Below, in pieces: positions 18,706-25,671 of a DNA stretch of 64,000 nt. The stretch covers positions 5,208,001 to 5,272,000 of the forward strand of contig NZ_CP106798.1 of NCBI RefSeq assembly GCF_025642155.1. Reading direction: 5' to 3'. Each line of letters starts with the position of its first letter. The first letter of the stretch is position 1. The position numbers and the translations under genes were made by a program. Origin of the DNA: Streptomyces sp. HUAS 15-9. Its GTDB lineage: Bacteria > Actinomycetota > Actinomycetes > Streptomycetales > Streptomycetaceae. The notes beneath the pieces were generated by a model. The model saw only the letters and a program-made list of their open reading frames with translations, was not told where the DNA came from and made no database searches.

Positions 18706-18742
18706 CGAATGTTTCGATTTGGAGAGCGAATGTTCCGGGAAC
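18706..18742. promoter_or_regulatory. Tandem LacI-type operators (CGAA-N3-TTCG)
   Basis: CGAATGTTTCG at 18706-18716 is a perfect inverted repeat with a 3-base spacer. A second copy, CGAATGTTCCG at 18727-18737 (one mismatch), lies 21 bp away, two helical turns on the same face. An overlapping GTTCC-G-GGAAC palindrome spans 18732-18742. They sit between the lipoprotein start and the divergent LacI gene, matching the CGAAA-like operators of BxlR-type repressors. Confidence 0.75.
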
Positions 18743-18796
18743 GTATGGCCAGGCAGGGGCTTCGTCAAGGGGCCGCGCAGGGATACGATCGCGGGC

Positions 18797-19831
18797 ATGA
18801 AGCCTTCGAAGCCCGCAGAAACGCAGACCGCGACACTTGCCGAAATCGCTCGCGAGGCCGGCGTGTCCGCTCCGACTGTTTCGAAGGTCCTCAACGGCCG
18901 CGCCGATGTCGCCCCCGCCACCCGCACCCGGGTCGAGGAACTGCTGCGCGCCTACGGCTACCGGCGCCGCCGGGCCGAGGCTTCCCGCTCGCCCCTGATC
19001 GACCTGGTCTTCCACGAGCTGGAGAGCGCCTGGGCGATGGAGGTCATCCGGGGCGTGGAGAACGTGGCCCGGGACGCCGGCCTGAGCGTCGTGCTGTCGG
19101 AGTCCGCCGGGCGGCTCACCCCCGGCCGGACCTGGGCCGACCAGGTCGCCGCCCGCCGCCCGCACGGGGTGATCCTGGTCCTGTCCGGGCTCGACGAGTC
19201 CCAGCGCGCCCTGCTGACCAGCAGGTCCATCCCGTTCGTGGTGATGGACCCGGCCGGCGACCCGGGCGCCGACGTGCCGTCCATCGGCGCCACCAACTGG
19301 CAGGGCGGCCTCGCCGCCACCCGGCACCTCGTCGACCTCGGCCACACCCGCATCGGCGCCATCAGCGGACCGTCCCGGATGATGTGCAGCCGCGCCCGGG
19401 TCGACGGCTACCGGGCGGCGCTGGAGACAGCCGGGCTGCCCGTCGACCCGGGCCTGATCAGGACCGGGGACTTCCACCACGAGGCGGGCTACCGGCTCGG
19501 CCTGGAACTGCTGCGCCGCCCGGACCGGCCCACCGCCGTGTTCGCGGGCAACGACCTCCAGGCGCTCGGGCTGTACGAGGCCGCCCGCGAGCTGGGGCTG
19601 CGCATTCCGGAGGACCTGAGCGTGGTCGGCTTCGACGATCTGCCGGTGGCCCGCTGGGTGGGCCCGCCGCTGACGACCGTACGGCAGCCGCTCATGGAGA
19701 TGGCCGAGGCGGCGGCCAGGCTGGTGCTCGACCTGGGGCGCGAGGCGGAGTCCTCGACGGCGACCCGGGTGGAGCTGGCGACGAGCCTGGTGGTGCGCGC
19801 GAGTACTGCGGCGCCGGTGGCCGGAAGTTGA
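18797..19831 (+). CDS. LacI-family repressor (BxlR-like)
   Basis: A 344-residue regulator. N-terminal HTH and hinge: TLAEIAREAGVSAPTVSKVLNG then VAPATRTRVEELLRAYGYR. The periplasmic-binding-protein-like effector domain has DLVFHELESAWAMEVIRGVE, HLVDLGHTRIGAISGP and the C-terminal PEDLSVVGFDDLPVARW. ATG 18797 is chosen because the HTH aligns from there. It is divergent from the sugar-uptake operon, with tandem operators between them, and a third operator lies downstream of its stop before the xylanase. It probably represses both units until xylo-oligosaccharide is present. Confidence 0.92.
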   Translation: MKPSKPAETQTATLAEIAREAGVSAPTVSKVLNGRADVAPATRTRVEELLRAYGYRRRRAEASRSPLIDLVFHELESAWAMEVIRGVENVARDAGLSVVLSESAGRLTPGRTWADQVAARRPHGVILVLSGLDESQRALLTSRSIPFVVMDPAGDPGADVPSIGATNWQGGLAATRHLVDLGHTRIGAISGPSRMMCSRARVDGYRAALETAGLPVDPGLIRTGDFHHEAGYRLGLELLRRPDRPTAVFAGNDLQALGLYEAARELGLRIPEDLSVVGFDDLPVARWVGPPLTTVRQPLMEMAEAAARLVLDLGREAESSTATRVELATSLVVRASTAAPVAGS

Positions 19832-19889
19832 CGTATTGACGGGTGGGGCGGGCGCCCCCACACTCCTCCGCAGTCAGTCGGTTGTTCGA

Positions 19890-19902
19890 CCGAAACTTTC
19901 GG
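19890..19902. promoter_or_regulatory. LacI-type operator upstream of the split xylanase gene
   Basis: CCGAAACTTTCGG is a perfect 13-bp inverted repeat (CGAA-ACT-TTCG core, 19891-19901), the same class as the two operators before the sugar-uptake operon. It directly abuts the GGAGG ribosome site and the start codon at 19913. The IS element now separates this control site from almost all of the xylanase coding sequence. Confidence 0.8.
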
Positions 19903-19912
19903 AGGTTCCGCA

Positions 19913-19948
19913 ATGAGAAGAACTCCCGCAACGAGAACGACTCTGAGA
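19913..19948 (+). pseudogene. 5' fragment of GH10 xylanase gene (start and first 12 codons)
   Basis: ATG 19913, seven bases after GGAGG (19901-19905), encodes MRRTPATRTTLR, the basic start of a signal peptide. The frame then runs into the IS and stops at GHLI. Joining base 19948 directly to 21052 (keeping one copy of the duplicated CTGAGA) continues in frame with TGLPLASLVTGLALLL and a typical AHA cleavage site. This is therefore the original start of the downstream xylanase. Confidence 0.85.
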
Positions 19949-21045
19949 GGGCATTTGATCTAGGCGAATTGCCCTTTCTATTCTAGTAAGTCCCTCGCCA
20001 GGTTGGTGTCGTCTCGTCCGTTATGCGCTTGGCGAGGTTGTCGATCGAGGCGACGTGGATCATGGCCTCGGAGCTGGCGGGAAGGGTCTCGTAATCGCGA
20101 GAAAGGCGCCGGTGCAACATAAGCCAACCCAGGCTTCGCTCGACTACCCAGCGTCTTTTGACAACGTGAAAGCCGCGAACTCCGGGGTTTCTGTTGACGA
20201 CTTCGACGTCGATTCCGAGACGTGCGCCGTGCTCGATGACGGCGTTCTTGAAGCCGGTGTCGACCCAGCTCTTGGCGATGGTTGGATACGTCTTCTTGGC
20301 TTGGTCGAGAAGACGTATTCCTACGGCGTTCTCGGAGAGGCTCGCGGCGGTGACAGTCACGGCGAGGATGAGTCCGATCGTATCGGTGAGTATGCCTCGC
20401 TTGCGGCCGACGATCTTCTTGGCGGCGTCCGTTCCCTGGCTGGTCAGGGGCACGTTGGTGGAGGTCTTCACGCTCTGGGTGTCGATGACGGACCCTGTGG
20501 GTTCGGGCTTGCGCCCTTCCTTCACGCGGGCGAGCCCGGTCAGGTCGTAGTTGAGCTGGGCGAGGATTCCCTCATCGCGCCAGGCGGCATAGTAGGCGTA
20601 GACGGTGCCGTAGTTCGGGAAGTCGTGTGGGAGGTATTTCCAGGGGATTCCCGTGCGGTTGATGTAGAGGAGTGCGTTGAATACGTCGCGCAGGTCGACC
20701 TTGGTAAGCTGCCCGGTGGGTCTGCGGTCGAGCCGGGCTTTTCTCCAGGCCGTCAACGTCGGCTCGATTAGGGCCCATCGGGCGTCGGAAAGGTCGCTGG
20801 GGTACGGCTTCCGCTGGCTCACGTTCCAGAGGGATCATGGGTGTGACGGAAGATCGGGTTCCGGTGATCATCGGGCGGTTCCGTGCCATCTCTACGTCAG
20901 ACACGCTTCGAGGATCGAAGCCGAGCGAAACGGGCGGGCAGGTCCGGAAGTCTTGAAGTGATGAAGCGCATTGATCCGCCGAAAGACCTCAAACTGACAC
21001 AGCGACAGAACTCGCATACCGGCATGAGGCATACCTGAACGCCCA
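19949..21045 (-). mobile_element. IS5-family insertion sequence inside the xylanase gene
   Basis: About 1.1 kb. CTGAGA occurs on both sides (19943-19948 and 21046-21051), a 6-bp target duplication. The left end reads GGGCATTTGATCTAGGC inward and the right end, on the other strand, reads GGGCGTTCAGGTATGCC after one extra base, giving imperfect terminal inverted repeats. It carries one IS5-type transposase on the minus strand and about 220 bp of non-coding sequence upstream of it. The exact outer base of the right end is uncertain by one position. Removing the element and one repeat copy rebuilds the xylanase frame exactly. Confidence 0.85.
19983..20822 (-). CDS. IS5-family DDE transposase
   Basis: A 279-residue transposase that looks intact. 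It opens with the IS5-type RKPYPSDLSDARWALIEP and has the first catalytic Asp in GSVIDTQSVKTS, the second in SWVDTGFKN, and the Glu in KRRWVVERSLGWLM with the downstream R and K helix. GTG 20822 is the start. It is the only gene in the IS. An undamaged reading frame suggests a fairly recent insertion. Confidence 0.93.
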   Translation of the reverse strand: MSQRKPYPSDLSDARWALIEPTLTAWRKARLDRRPTGQLTKVDLRDVFNALLYINRTGIPWKYLPHDFPNYGTVYAYYAAWRDEGILAQLNYDLTGLARVKEGRKPEPTGSVIDTQSVKTSTNVPLTSQGTDAAKKIVGRKRGILTDTIGLILAVTVTAASLSENAVGIRLLDQAKKTYPTIAKSWVDTGFKNAVIEHGARLGIDVEVVNRNPGVRGFHVVKRRWVVERSLGWLMLHRRLSRDYETLPASSEAMIHVASIDNLAKRITDETTPTWRGTY

Positions 21046-21051
21046 CTGAGA

Positions 21052-22383
21052 ACCGGCTTACCCCTGGCGTCCCTCGTGACCGGGCTCGCCCTGCTGCTCA
21101 CGGCACCCGCGGCGCACGCCGCCGACACCCCGCTGCGCGATCTCGCCGCCGCCGAGGGCAAGGTCATCGGCACGGCGGTCACCGGCTCCAAGCTCACCGG
21201 TACCTATGGCGACGTAGCCGGGGCGCAGTTCGGCTCGCTCACCCCCGGCAACGCCATGAAGTGGGGCACGGTCGAGCCGGCCCAGGGCTCCTTCAACTGG
21301 GCCGAGGCCGACCAGATCGTCGCCTTCGCGCAGGCCCACCATCAGCAGGTGCGCGGCCACACCCTGGTCTGGCACAGCCAGAACCCGAGCTGGCTGACCA
21401 ACGGCAGCTGGACGTCCGCCCAGCTGAGCGGCCTGCTGCAGAACCACATCAGCACCGAGGTCACCCGCTACAAGGGCAAGGTCGCCGCCTGGGACGTGGT
21501 CAACGAGCCCTTCAACGAGGACGGCACCCACCGCTCGACGCTCTGGTACGACGGCCTCGGCTCCGGCTACATCGCCAGCGCCCTGACCTGGGCGCACGCC
21601 GCCGACCCCGACGCCAAGCTGTACATCAACGACTACAACGTCGAGGGCGTCAACGCGAAGAGCACCGCCCTGTACAACCTGGTCAAGTCCCTGAAGGCGC
21701 AGGGGGTTCCGATCGACGGGGTGGGCCTGCAGGCGCATCTGATCCTCGGCCAGATCCCGGCCACGCTCCAGCAGAACGTCCAGCGCTTCGCCGACCTGGG
21801 CGTGGACGTGGCGATCACCGAGCTGGACGTACGGATGGCGCTGCCTTCGGACAGCACGAAGCTGGCCCAGCAGGCCGCCGACTACAAGTCGGTCGTCGCC
21901 GCCTGCGTGGCCGTGACCCGCTGCGTCAATGTCACCGTGTGGGGCTTCACCGACTCCGACTCCTGGGTGCCGAGCACCTTCCCGGGGTACGGGGCGGCGA
22001 CGCCGTACGACGAGAACTACGCGCCGAAACCGGCGTACTACGGGATCGCCGAGGCCCTCGGCGGCGGCACGACCACACCGCCTCCGACCGGCGCCTGCGC
22101 GGCGACGTACAGCGTGACCAGCCAGTGGAACACCGGGTTCACCGGGCAGGTGCGGATCTCCTGCTCCGGTGCCTCGCTGTCGTCCTGGAAGGCGAGCTGG
22201 ACGTACGGTGCGGGCCAGCGGATCACCCAGGCGTGGAACGCCACCTGTACCCAGTCGGGCGCGGCGGTCTCGTGCGTGAACGCCTCGTACAACGGATCGG
22301 TTCCGGACGGCGGTTCGGTGACGTTCGGATTCAACGCGTCGTGGAGCGGCGGCAATCCGGTGCCCACGGTGACGCTGGGCTGA
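21052..22383 (+). pseudogene. GH10 endo-1,4-beta-xylanase with C-terminal CBM2, separated from its start by an IS
   Basis: About 443 codons without their own start. The region begins with the rest of a signal peptide (LASLVTGLALLLTAPAAHA), then a GH10 barrel with the acid/base Glu in AWDVVNEPFNEDG and the nucleophile Glu in VAITELDVRMAL. A Gly/Thr/Pro linker leads to a family 2 cellulose-binding module (CAATYSVTSQWNTGF, VTFGFNASWSGG). The domains are complete and undecayed. A GTG at 21076 could in principle start a short product, but it lacks a ribosome site and the basic part of the signal peptide. Secretion and regulated expression are probably lost. Confidence 0.88.
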
Positions 22384-22498
22384 GCCACGGCCGGACCCGG
22401 GCTGAGGGGACGCTGAGAAGCCTGAGATTTTCCGCAGAAAACGGCATCTCGCCCCGGAACCTAACAATCCCCTAATAATTCGGACTTACGTTCTTGCC

Positions 22499-23548
22499 GT
22501 GACCGTACACGACGAGAACGGCGACGAGCGCAGACGGTTGGGCCGGCGGTCGAGGGCGCTGAAGGCCGCCGGTCTCACCCTGGCGGGAGTACTGGTGCTC
22601 GGCATCGCCGCCGGAGGCTGGGCCTACTGGCACCTCGACAACAACATCAAGAGCGTCGACATCAACAGCGCGCTCGGCGACGACCGCCCGGCGAGAGCGG
22701 TCGTCACCCCGTCCGCCTCCGCTTCCCCGCTGCCCACCGAGGCCGTGAACATCCTGGTCCTGGGCTCCGACTCGCGCAGCGGCAAGGCGAACAAGGAGCT
22801 CGGCGGCGGCAGCAGCTCGGGCGCCCGCTCCGACACGGCGATGGTCGTGCACATCGACGCGGGCCGTACGGAGGCCACCGTCGTCAGCATCCCCCGCGAC
22901 ACGCTGGTCAGCCGCCCCTCCTGCCCGCTGTCCTCCGGGGGCTTTACGGCGGCGGCCTACAACGCCATGTTCAACAGCGCCTATTCGGTGGGCGGCCCGG
23001 TGTGCGCGGTCAAGACGGTCGAGTCGATCACGGACGTCCGCATGGACCACTACATCGAGATCGACTTCTCGGGCTTCGCGAAGCTGGTGAACGCCCTGGG
23101 TGGAGTCACCGTCACCACCGATGAGGACATCGACGACGACAAGAGCCATCTGCACCTCGCGGCGGGCACCCACCACCTGAACGGCAAGCAGGCCCTGGCG
23201 CTCGCCCGTACCCGGCACGGCATAGGCGACGGCAGCGACCTCGGCCGGATAGGCCTGCAGCAGAAGCTGGTGAAGGCCCTGCTGGAACAGATGGCGGCCA
23301 CCGACCTGCTCACCGACCCCGCCGAGCTGTACCGGGTCGCCGACGCGGTGACCTCCAGCCTGACCACGGACACCGGCCTCGACTCCCTGAAGGAACTGAC
23401 GCGCCTCGGCCAGAGCCTGAAGGGCCTGTCCTCCGACCACGTGAGAACGCTGACGATGCCGGTGGTCACGGCCCCGTCCGACCCCAACCGCGTGGTGGCG
23501 AAGGAACCGGCGGCGAGCGAACTGTGGGACTCCCTGCGGGCGGGCTGA
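22499..23548 (+). CDS. LytR-CpsA-Psr (LCP) family cell-wall polymer ligase
   Basis: A 349-residue membrane-anchored protein. The cytoplasmic N-terminus (RRLGRRSRALK) is followed by one membrane helix (AAGLTLAGVLVLGIAAGGWAYW) and the extracellular LCP domain: VNILVLGSDSRSG, RSDTAMVVHIDA, VVSIPRDTLV, and the HHLNGKQALALARTRHGIGDGSDLGR block with phosphate-binding arginines. LCP enzymes attach teichoic acids or other polymers to peptidoglycan. It has its own gap from the xylanase gene and a GTG start at 22499. Confidence 0.95.
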   Translation: MTVHDENGDERRRLGRRSRALKAAGLTLAGVLVLGIAAGGWAYWHLDNNIKSVDINSALGDDRPARAVVTPSASASPLPTEAVNILVLGSDSRSGKANKELGGGSSSGARSDTAMVVHIDAGRTEATVVSIPRDTLVSRPSCPLSSGGFTAAAYNAMFNSAYSVGGPVCAVKTVESITDVRMDHYIEIDFSGFAKLVNALGGVTVTTDEDIDDDKSHLHLAAGTHHLNGKQALALARTRHGIGDGSDLGRIGLQQKLVKALLEQMAATDLLTDPAELYRVADAVTSSLTTDTGLDSLKELTRLGQSLKGLSSDHVRTLTMPVVTAPSDPNRVVAKEPAASELWDSLRAG

Positions 23549-23622
23549 ATCGCCGTACGACCTGCGGAAACTCCCGAGGAAGCCGGGGCGTGGAAAAAAT
23601 CTCCGGAGAATTTCGGGGTGCG

Positions 23623-23649
23623 TGTCGATTCGGGTGCCTCCCGTTCGAC
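23623..23649 (+). promoter_or_regulatory. Candidate ECF42-type promoter before the DGPF gene
   Basis: TGTCGA (23623-23628) and CGAC (23646-23649) are separated by 17 bp, about 55 bp before the DGPF start codon. This matches my recollection of the motif recognised by ECF42 sigma factors, whose genes typically neighbour DGPF genes, as one does here. Confidence 0.55.
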
Positions 23650-23701
23650 GCATGGGTGAGAGGCGGGGAGAGGCCCCGCCGACCGGACCGAAGGAGCCAC
23701 C

Positions 23702-24058
23702 ATGCCCCGCTATCTGTCGCTCGTGCGGATCGACGAGTCCACCGCCCCCGCCGACGGCCCCAGCCCCGAGCTGATGCAGCGGATGGGCGAGCTGATCGAG
23801 GAGATCACCAAGGCCGGCGTCATGCTCGACACCGCTGGGCTGACCCCCTCCGCCCAGGGCACCCGCGTGCGCTGGGAGGGCGGCGAGCTCTCCGTCACCG
23901 ACGGACCGTTCACCGAGTCCAAGGAGGTCATCGGCGGCTACGCGCTCATGCAGTGCAAGGACAAGGCCGAGGCCCTGGAATGGGCCAAGCGGTTCCTGAA
24001 GGTGCACGAGGCGCACTGGACGGTGACCTGCGAGGTCCGCGAGATCGCCGAGGGCTGA
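23702..24058 (+). CDS. DGPF-domain (YCII-related) protein
   Basis: A 118-residue DGPF/YCII protein (PRYLSLVRIDEST, VTDGPFTESKEVIGGYALMQC, EALEWAKRFLKVHEAHWTVTCEVREI). The DGPF signature TDGPF is present. ATG 23702 follows AAGGAGCCACC. These dimeric ferredoxin-like proteins are the standard genomic partners and targets of ECF42 sigma factors. The sigma gene is 1.6 kb downstream, with a transposon between them. Confidence 0.95.
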   Translation: MPRYLSLVRIDESTAPADGPSPELMQRMGELIEEITKAGVMLDTAGLTPSAQGTRVRWEGGELSVTDGPFTESKEVIGGYALMQCKDKAEALEWAKRFLKVHEAHWTVTCEVREIAEG

Positions 24059-24103
24059 CATTTCTTGGCGTACGGCCGAGCTGGTGGCGTTGCATGGTGG
24101 GCT

Positions 24104-24250
24104 TTGACATCCTCTCCCTCTCTCAGGAAAGGGAGATTCCAACCTGGGTGGGTTGAAGTTCACGGACGCTCGACCGCTGGTTCGGCAGTGTCGTCCCCCC
24201 GGCACGGGCCGAGGGCCCGGGGCGGCTTTCGCCGTCCTGTCCTGCCGCGA
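24104..24250 (-). ncRNA. Probable omega-RNA (TnpB guide RNA) scaffold region
   Basis: TnpB proteins use an RNA made from the 3' end of their gene and the transposon right end, with the guide taken from the flank. Here the tnpB 3' end merges into the right-end hairpin and GGATGTCAA. The adjoining flank AGCCCACCATGCAACG (minus strand, 24088-24103) would be the guide. Extent and expression are inferred from the family only. Confidence 0.4.
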
Positions 24251-25396
24251 CGTTGGTTGCTGCGTTGGTGTCGGCGTTGCAGGTGAAGCCGCAGACGGTG
24301 CAGACGAACTCGGCTTGGCTCTTGCGCGAGTTCTTGTCGATCCATCCGCAAGCGCTGCAACGCAGCGAGGTGTACGGGGCGGGTATGTCCTGGACCCGCC
24401 CCGGGGCCTTGTGCTCGGTACGTTGACGTAGCAGGCCCCAGCCCTGGGCCAAGATCGCCTTGTTCAACCCGGCCTTCTGGCGCACTCGGTTGCCGGGCCG
24501 GTCGACAGTCCCCCTGGCTGACGCAGTCATGTTCTTGATGTTCAGCTTCTCGAACCGGATCAGGTCGTAGTCGCGGGCGAGCATGCCGCTGGTCTTCTCG
24601 CACCAGTCCTTGCGACGGTTCGCCTCACGGGTCTTGAGCTTGCAGACCTTCGCGTACTCCGCCGCCTTCCGCGCACTGCCTTTCGGGGCGCGTGCGGCGC
24701 GGCGCTGATGCTTTCGGATCTGAGCACGTTCCCTGGCCGTGAGCTGAGGGCAGTTCAGCCTTCGGCCGTCCGACAGGGCGGCGGTGACTCAACGCCCCGG
24801 TCGATCCCGATGACCTGTCCCGTTCCCGGTGGGCCGATCGGCGAGGGGATTCGCGCGAAGGCCACGTGCCACTGACCGCTGCGGAATGTGACCCGGAACG
24901 TCTTCGCCGCCGGAAGTTCGGGCCGGGTGAGACGGAAACGCACCCATCCGCGGCCGTGTACCTTGACGTGGGCCCGGCGTCGGTTGAGCTTCTGTACCAC
25001 TACCGAGCGGCCCATGACCTGCTTGCCGGTCTTCGGATTGAGCATCGGCGTGCGGTCGGTGTTGAACTCCGGCACCCGGTCGGTGCCGATGACACGGAAG
25101 CCTTCATGCCGGTGTTTCTTCCGCCATGTCGGCTCGCCGAAGCCCGACGTGAACCTCGCGGCTTTGGCTCGGGCGAAGTCCTGCAACGCCTGCTGCTGCA
25201 CATCGGCGTTTCCGTCCCGCAGCCAATCGTTCTCGGCTCGTGCTTCGGTGAGTTGGCGGCACTGCTCGGCAAAGCCCGGTGCGGGCTTTCTCCCGATCCT
25301 CCAATGAGAGTGCTGCTCAACCGCGAGATTCCAGACGTACCGCGCGTGCGCGCAGTGTTGGAGCATCTGCTGCTCCTGCTGCGGCGTCGGGTACAT
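24123..25396 (-). pseudogene. tnpB: tnpB (RNA-guided nuclease, OrfB_IS605), one-base frameshift
   Basis: The N-terminal part runs from MYPTPQQEQQML to the RuvC-I motif GIDRGVE, where the frame breaks near 24787. Inserting one G (GAG|TCACC to GAGGTCACC) continues with VTAALSDGRRLN and a basic helix into the C-terminal part: RuvC-II Glu in IRFEKLNIKNM, a CSACG...CTVCG zinc finger and RuvC-III Asp in ADTNAATNV. All catalytic residues survive, so the gene is one base from functional. The usual leading MKSRF is represented by KSRFH without an upstream ATG. Confidence 0.85.
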
Positions 25397-25439
25397 GTGA
25401 AATCTCGACTTGGCCCCAATGTAGGGCCATACTCAAAGT

Positions 25440-25643
25440 GTGATCAAGCTCAACCTCCGACTTCCCGAAGATCTCTATGCACAGGCCAAGGTCGCGGCAG
25501 CAGCCGATGACCGATCCCTGAACTCCTGGCTGGTGGCAGTGGTGCGACGCGCGGTTTTCTTGGAGGAGATGCCGAAACGTCCCGCCCGTGACCCGGCCGA
25601 CACTGACAGACCCGACGACTGTGCAGACTCGACCAGGCTCTGA
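25440..25643 (+). CDS. Small ribbon-helix-helix DNA-binding protein
   Basis: A 67-residue product opening MIKLNLRLPEDLYAQAKVA and RSLNSWLVAVVRRAVF, a clear ribbon-helix-helix (Arc/CopG-like) core as found in antitoxins and small repressors. The C-terminal third is charged and disordered. It is divergent from tnpB with a gap of about 40 bp that includes the element's left-end hairpin, so it could be a passenger controlling tnpB or the host gene next to the insertion. No toxin gene is adjacent. Confidence 0.7.
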   Translation: MIKLNLRLPEDLYAQAKVAAAADDRSLNSWLVAVVRRAVFLEEMPKRPARDPADTDRPDDCADSTRL

Positions 25644-25671
25644 AGGGGCGGCACGCCCCGCGGAGAGAACA

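Larger units (their letters stand above)
24104..25430 (-). mobile_element. IS200/IS605-superfamily element with a frameshifted tnpB and no tnpA
   Basis: Read on the minus strand, the right end has a hairpin (TCTCCCTTTCCTGAGAGAGGGAGA) and closes with GGATGTCAA, the terminus typical of IS605 right ends. The left end carries a GGCCC/GGGCC hairpin just upstream of tnpB (about 25404-25425). There is no Y1 transposase, so it can move only in trans. It lies between the DGPF gene and its sigma factor. The left boundary is approximate, and whether the RHH gene at 25440 belongs to the element is open. Confidence 0.7.

Noticed and set aside
20572..20904. Second transposase frame (orfA-like) in the IS5 element
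   Set aside because: Most of it is the antisense-frame shadow of the intact 279-residue transposase, and no frameshift signal is needed to explain the element.
25588..25671. Earlier GTG starts for the ECF42 sigma factor
   Set aside because: They overlap the RHH gene, add unconserved residues and have no ribosome site; GTG 25672 follows GGAGAG.
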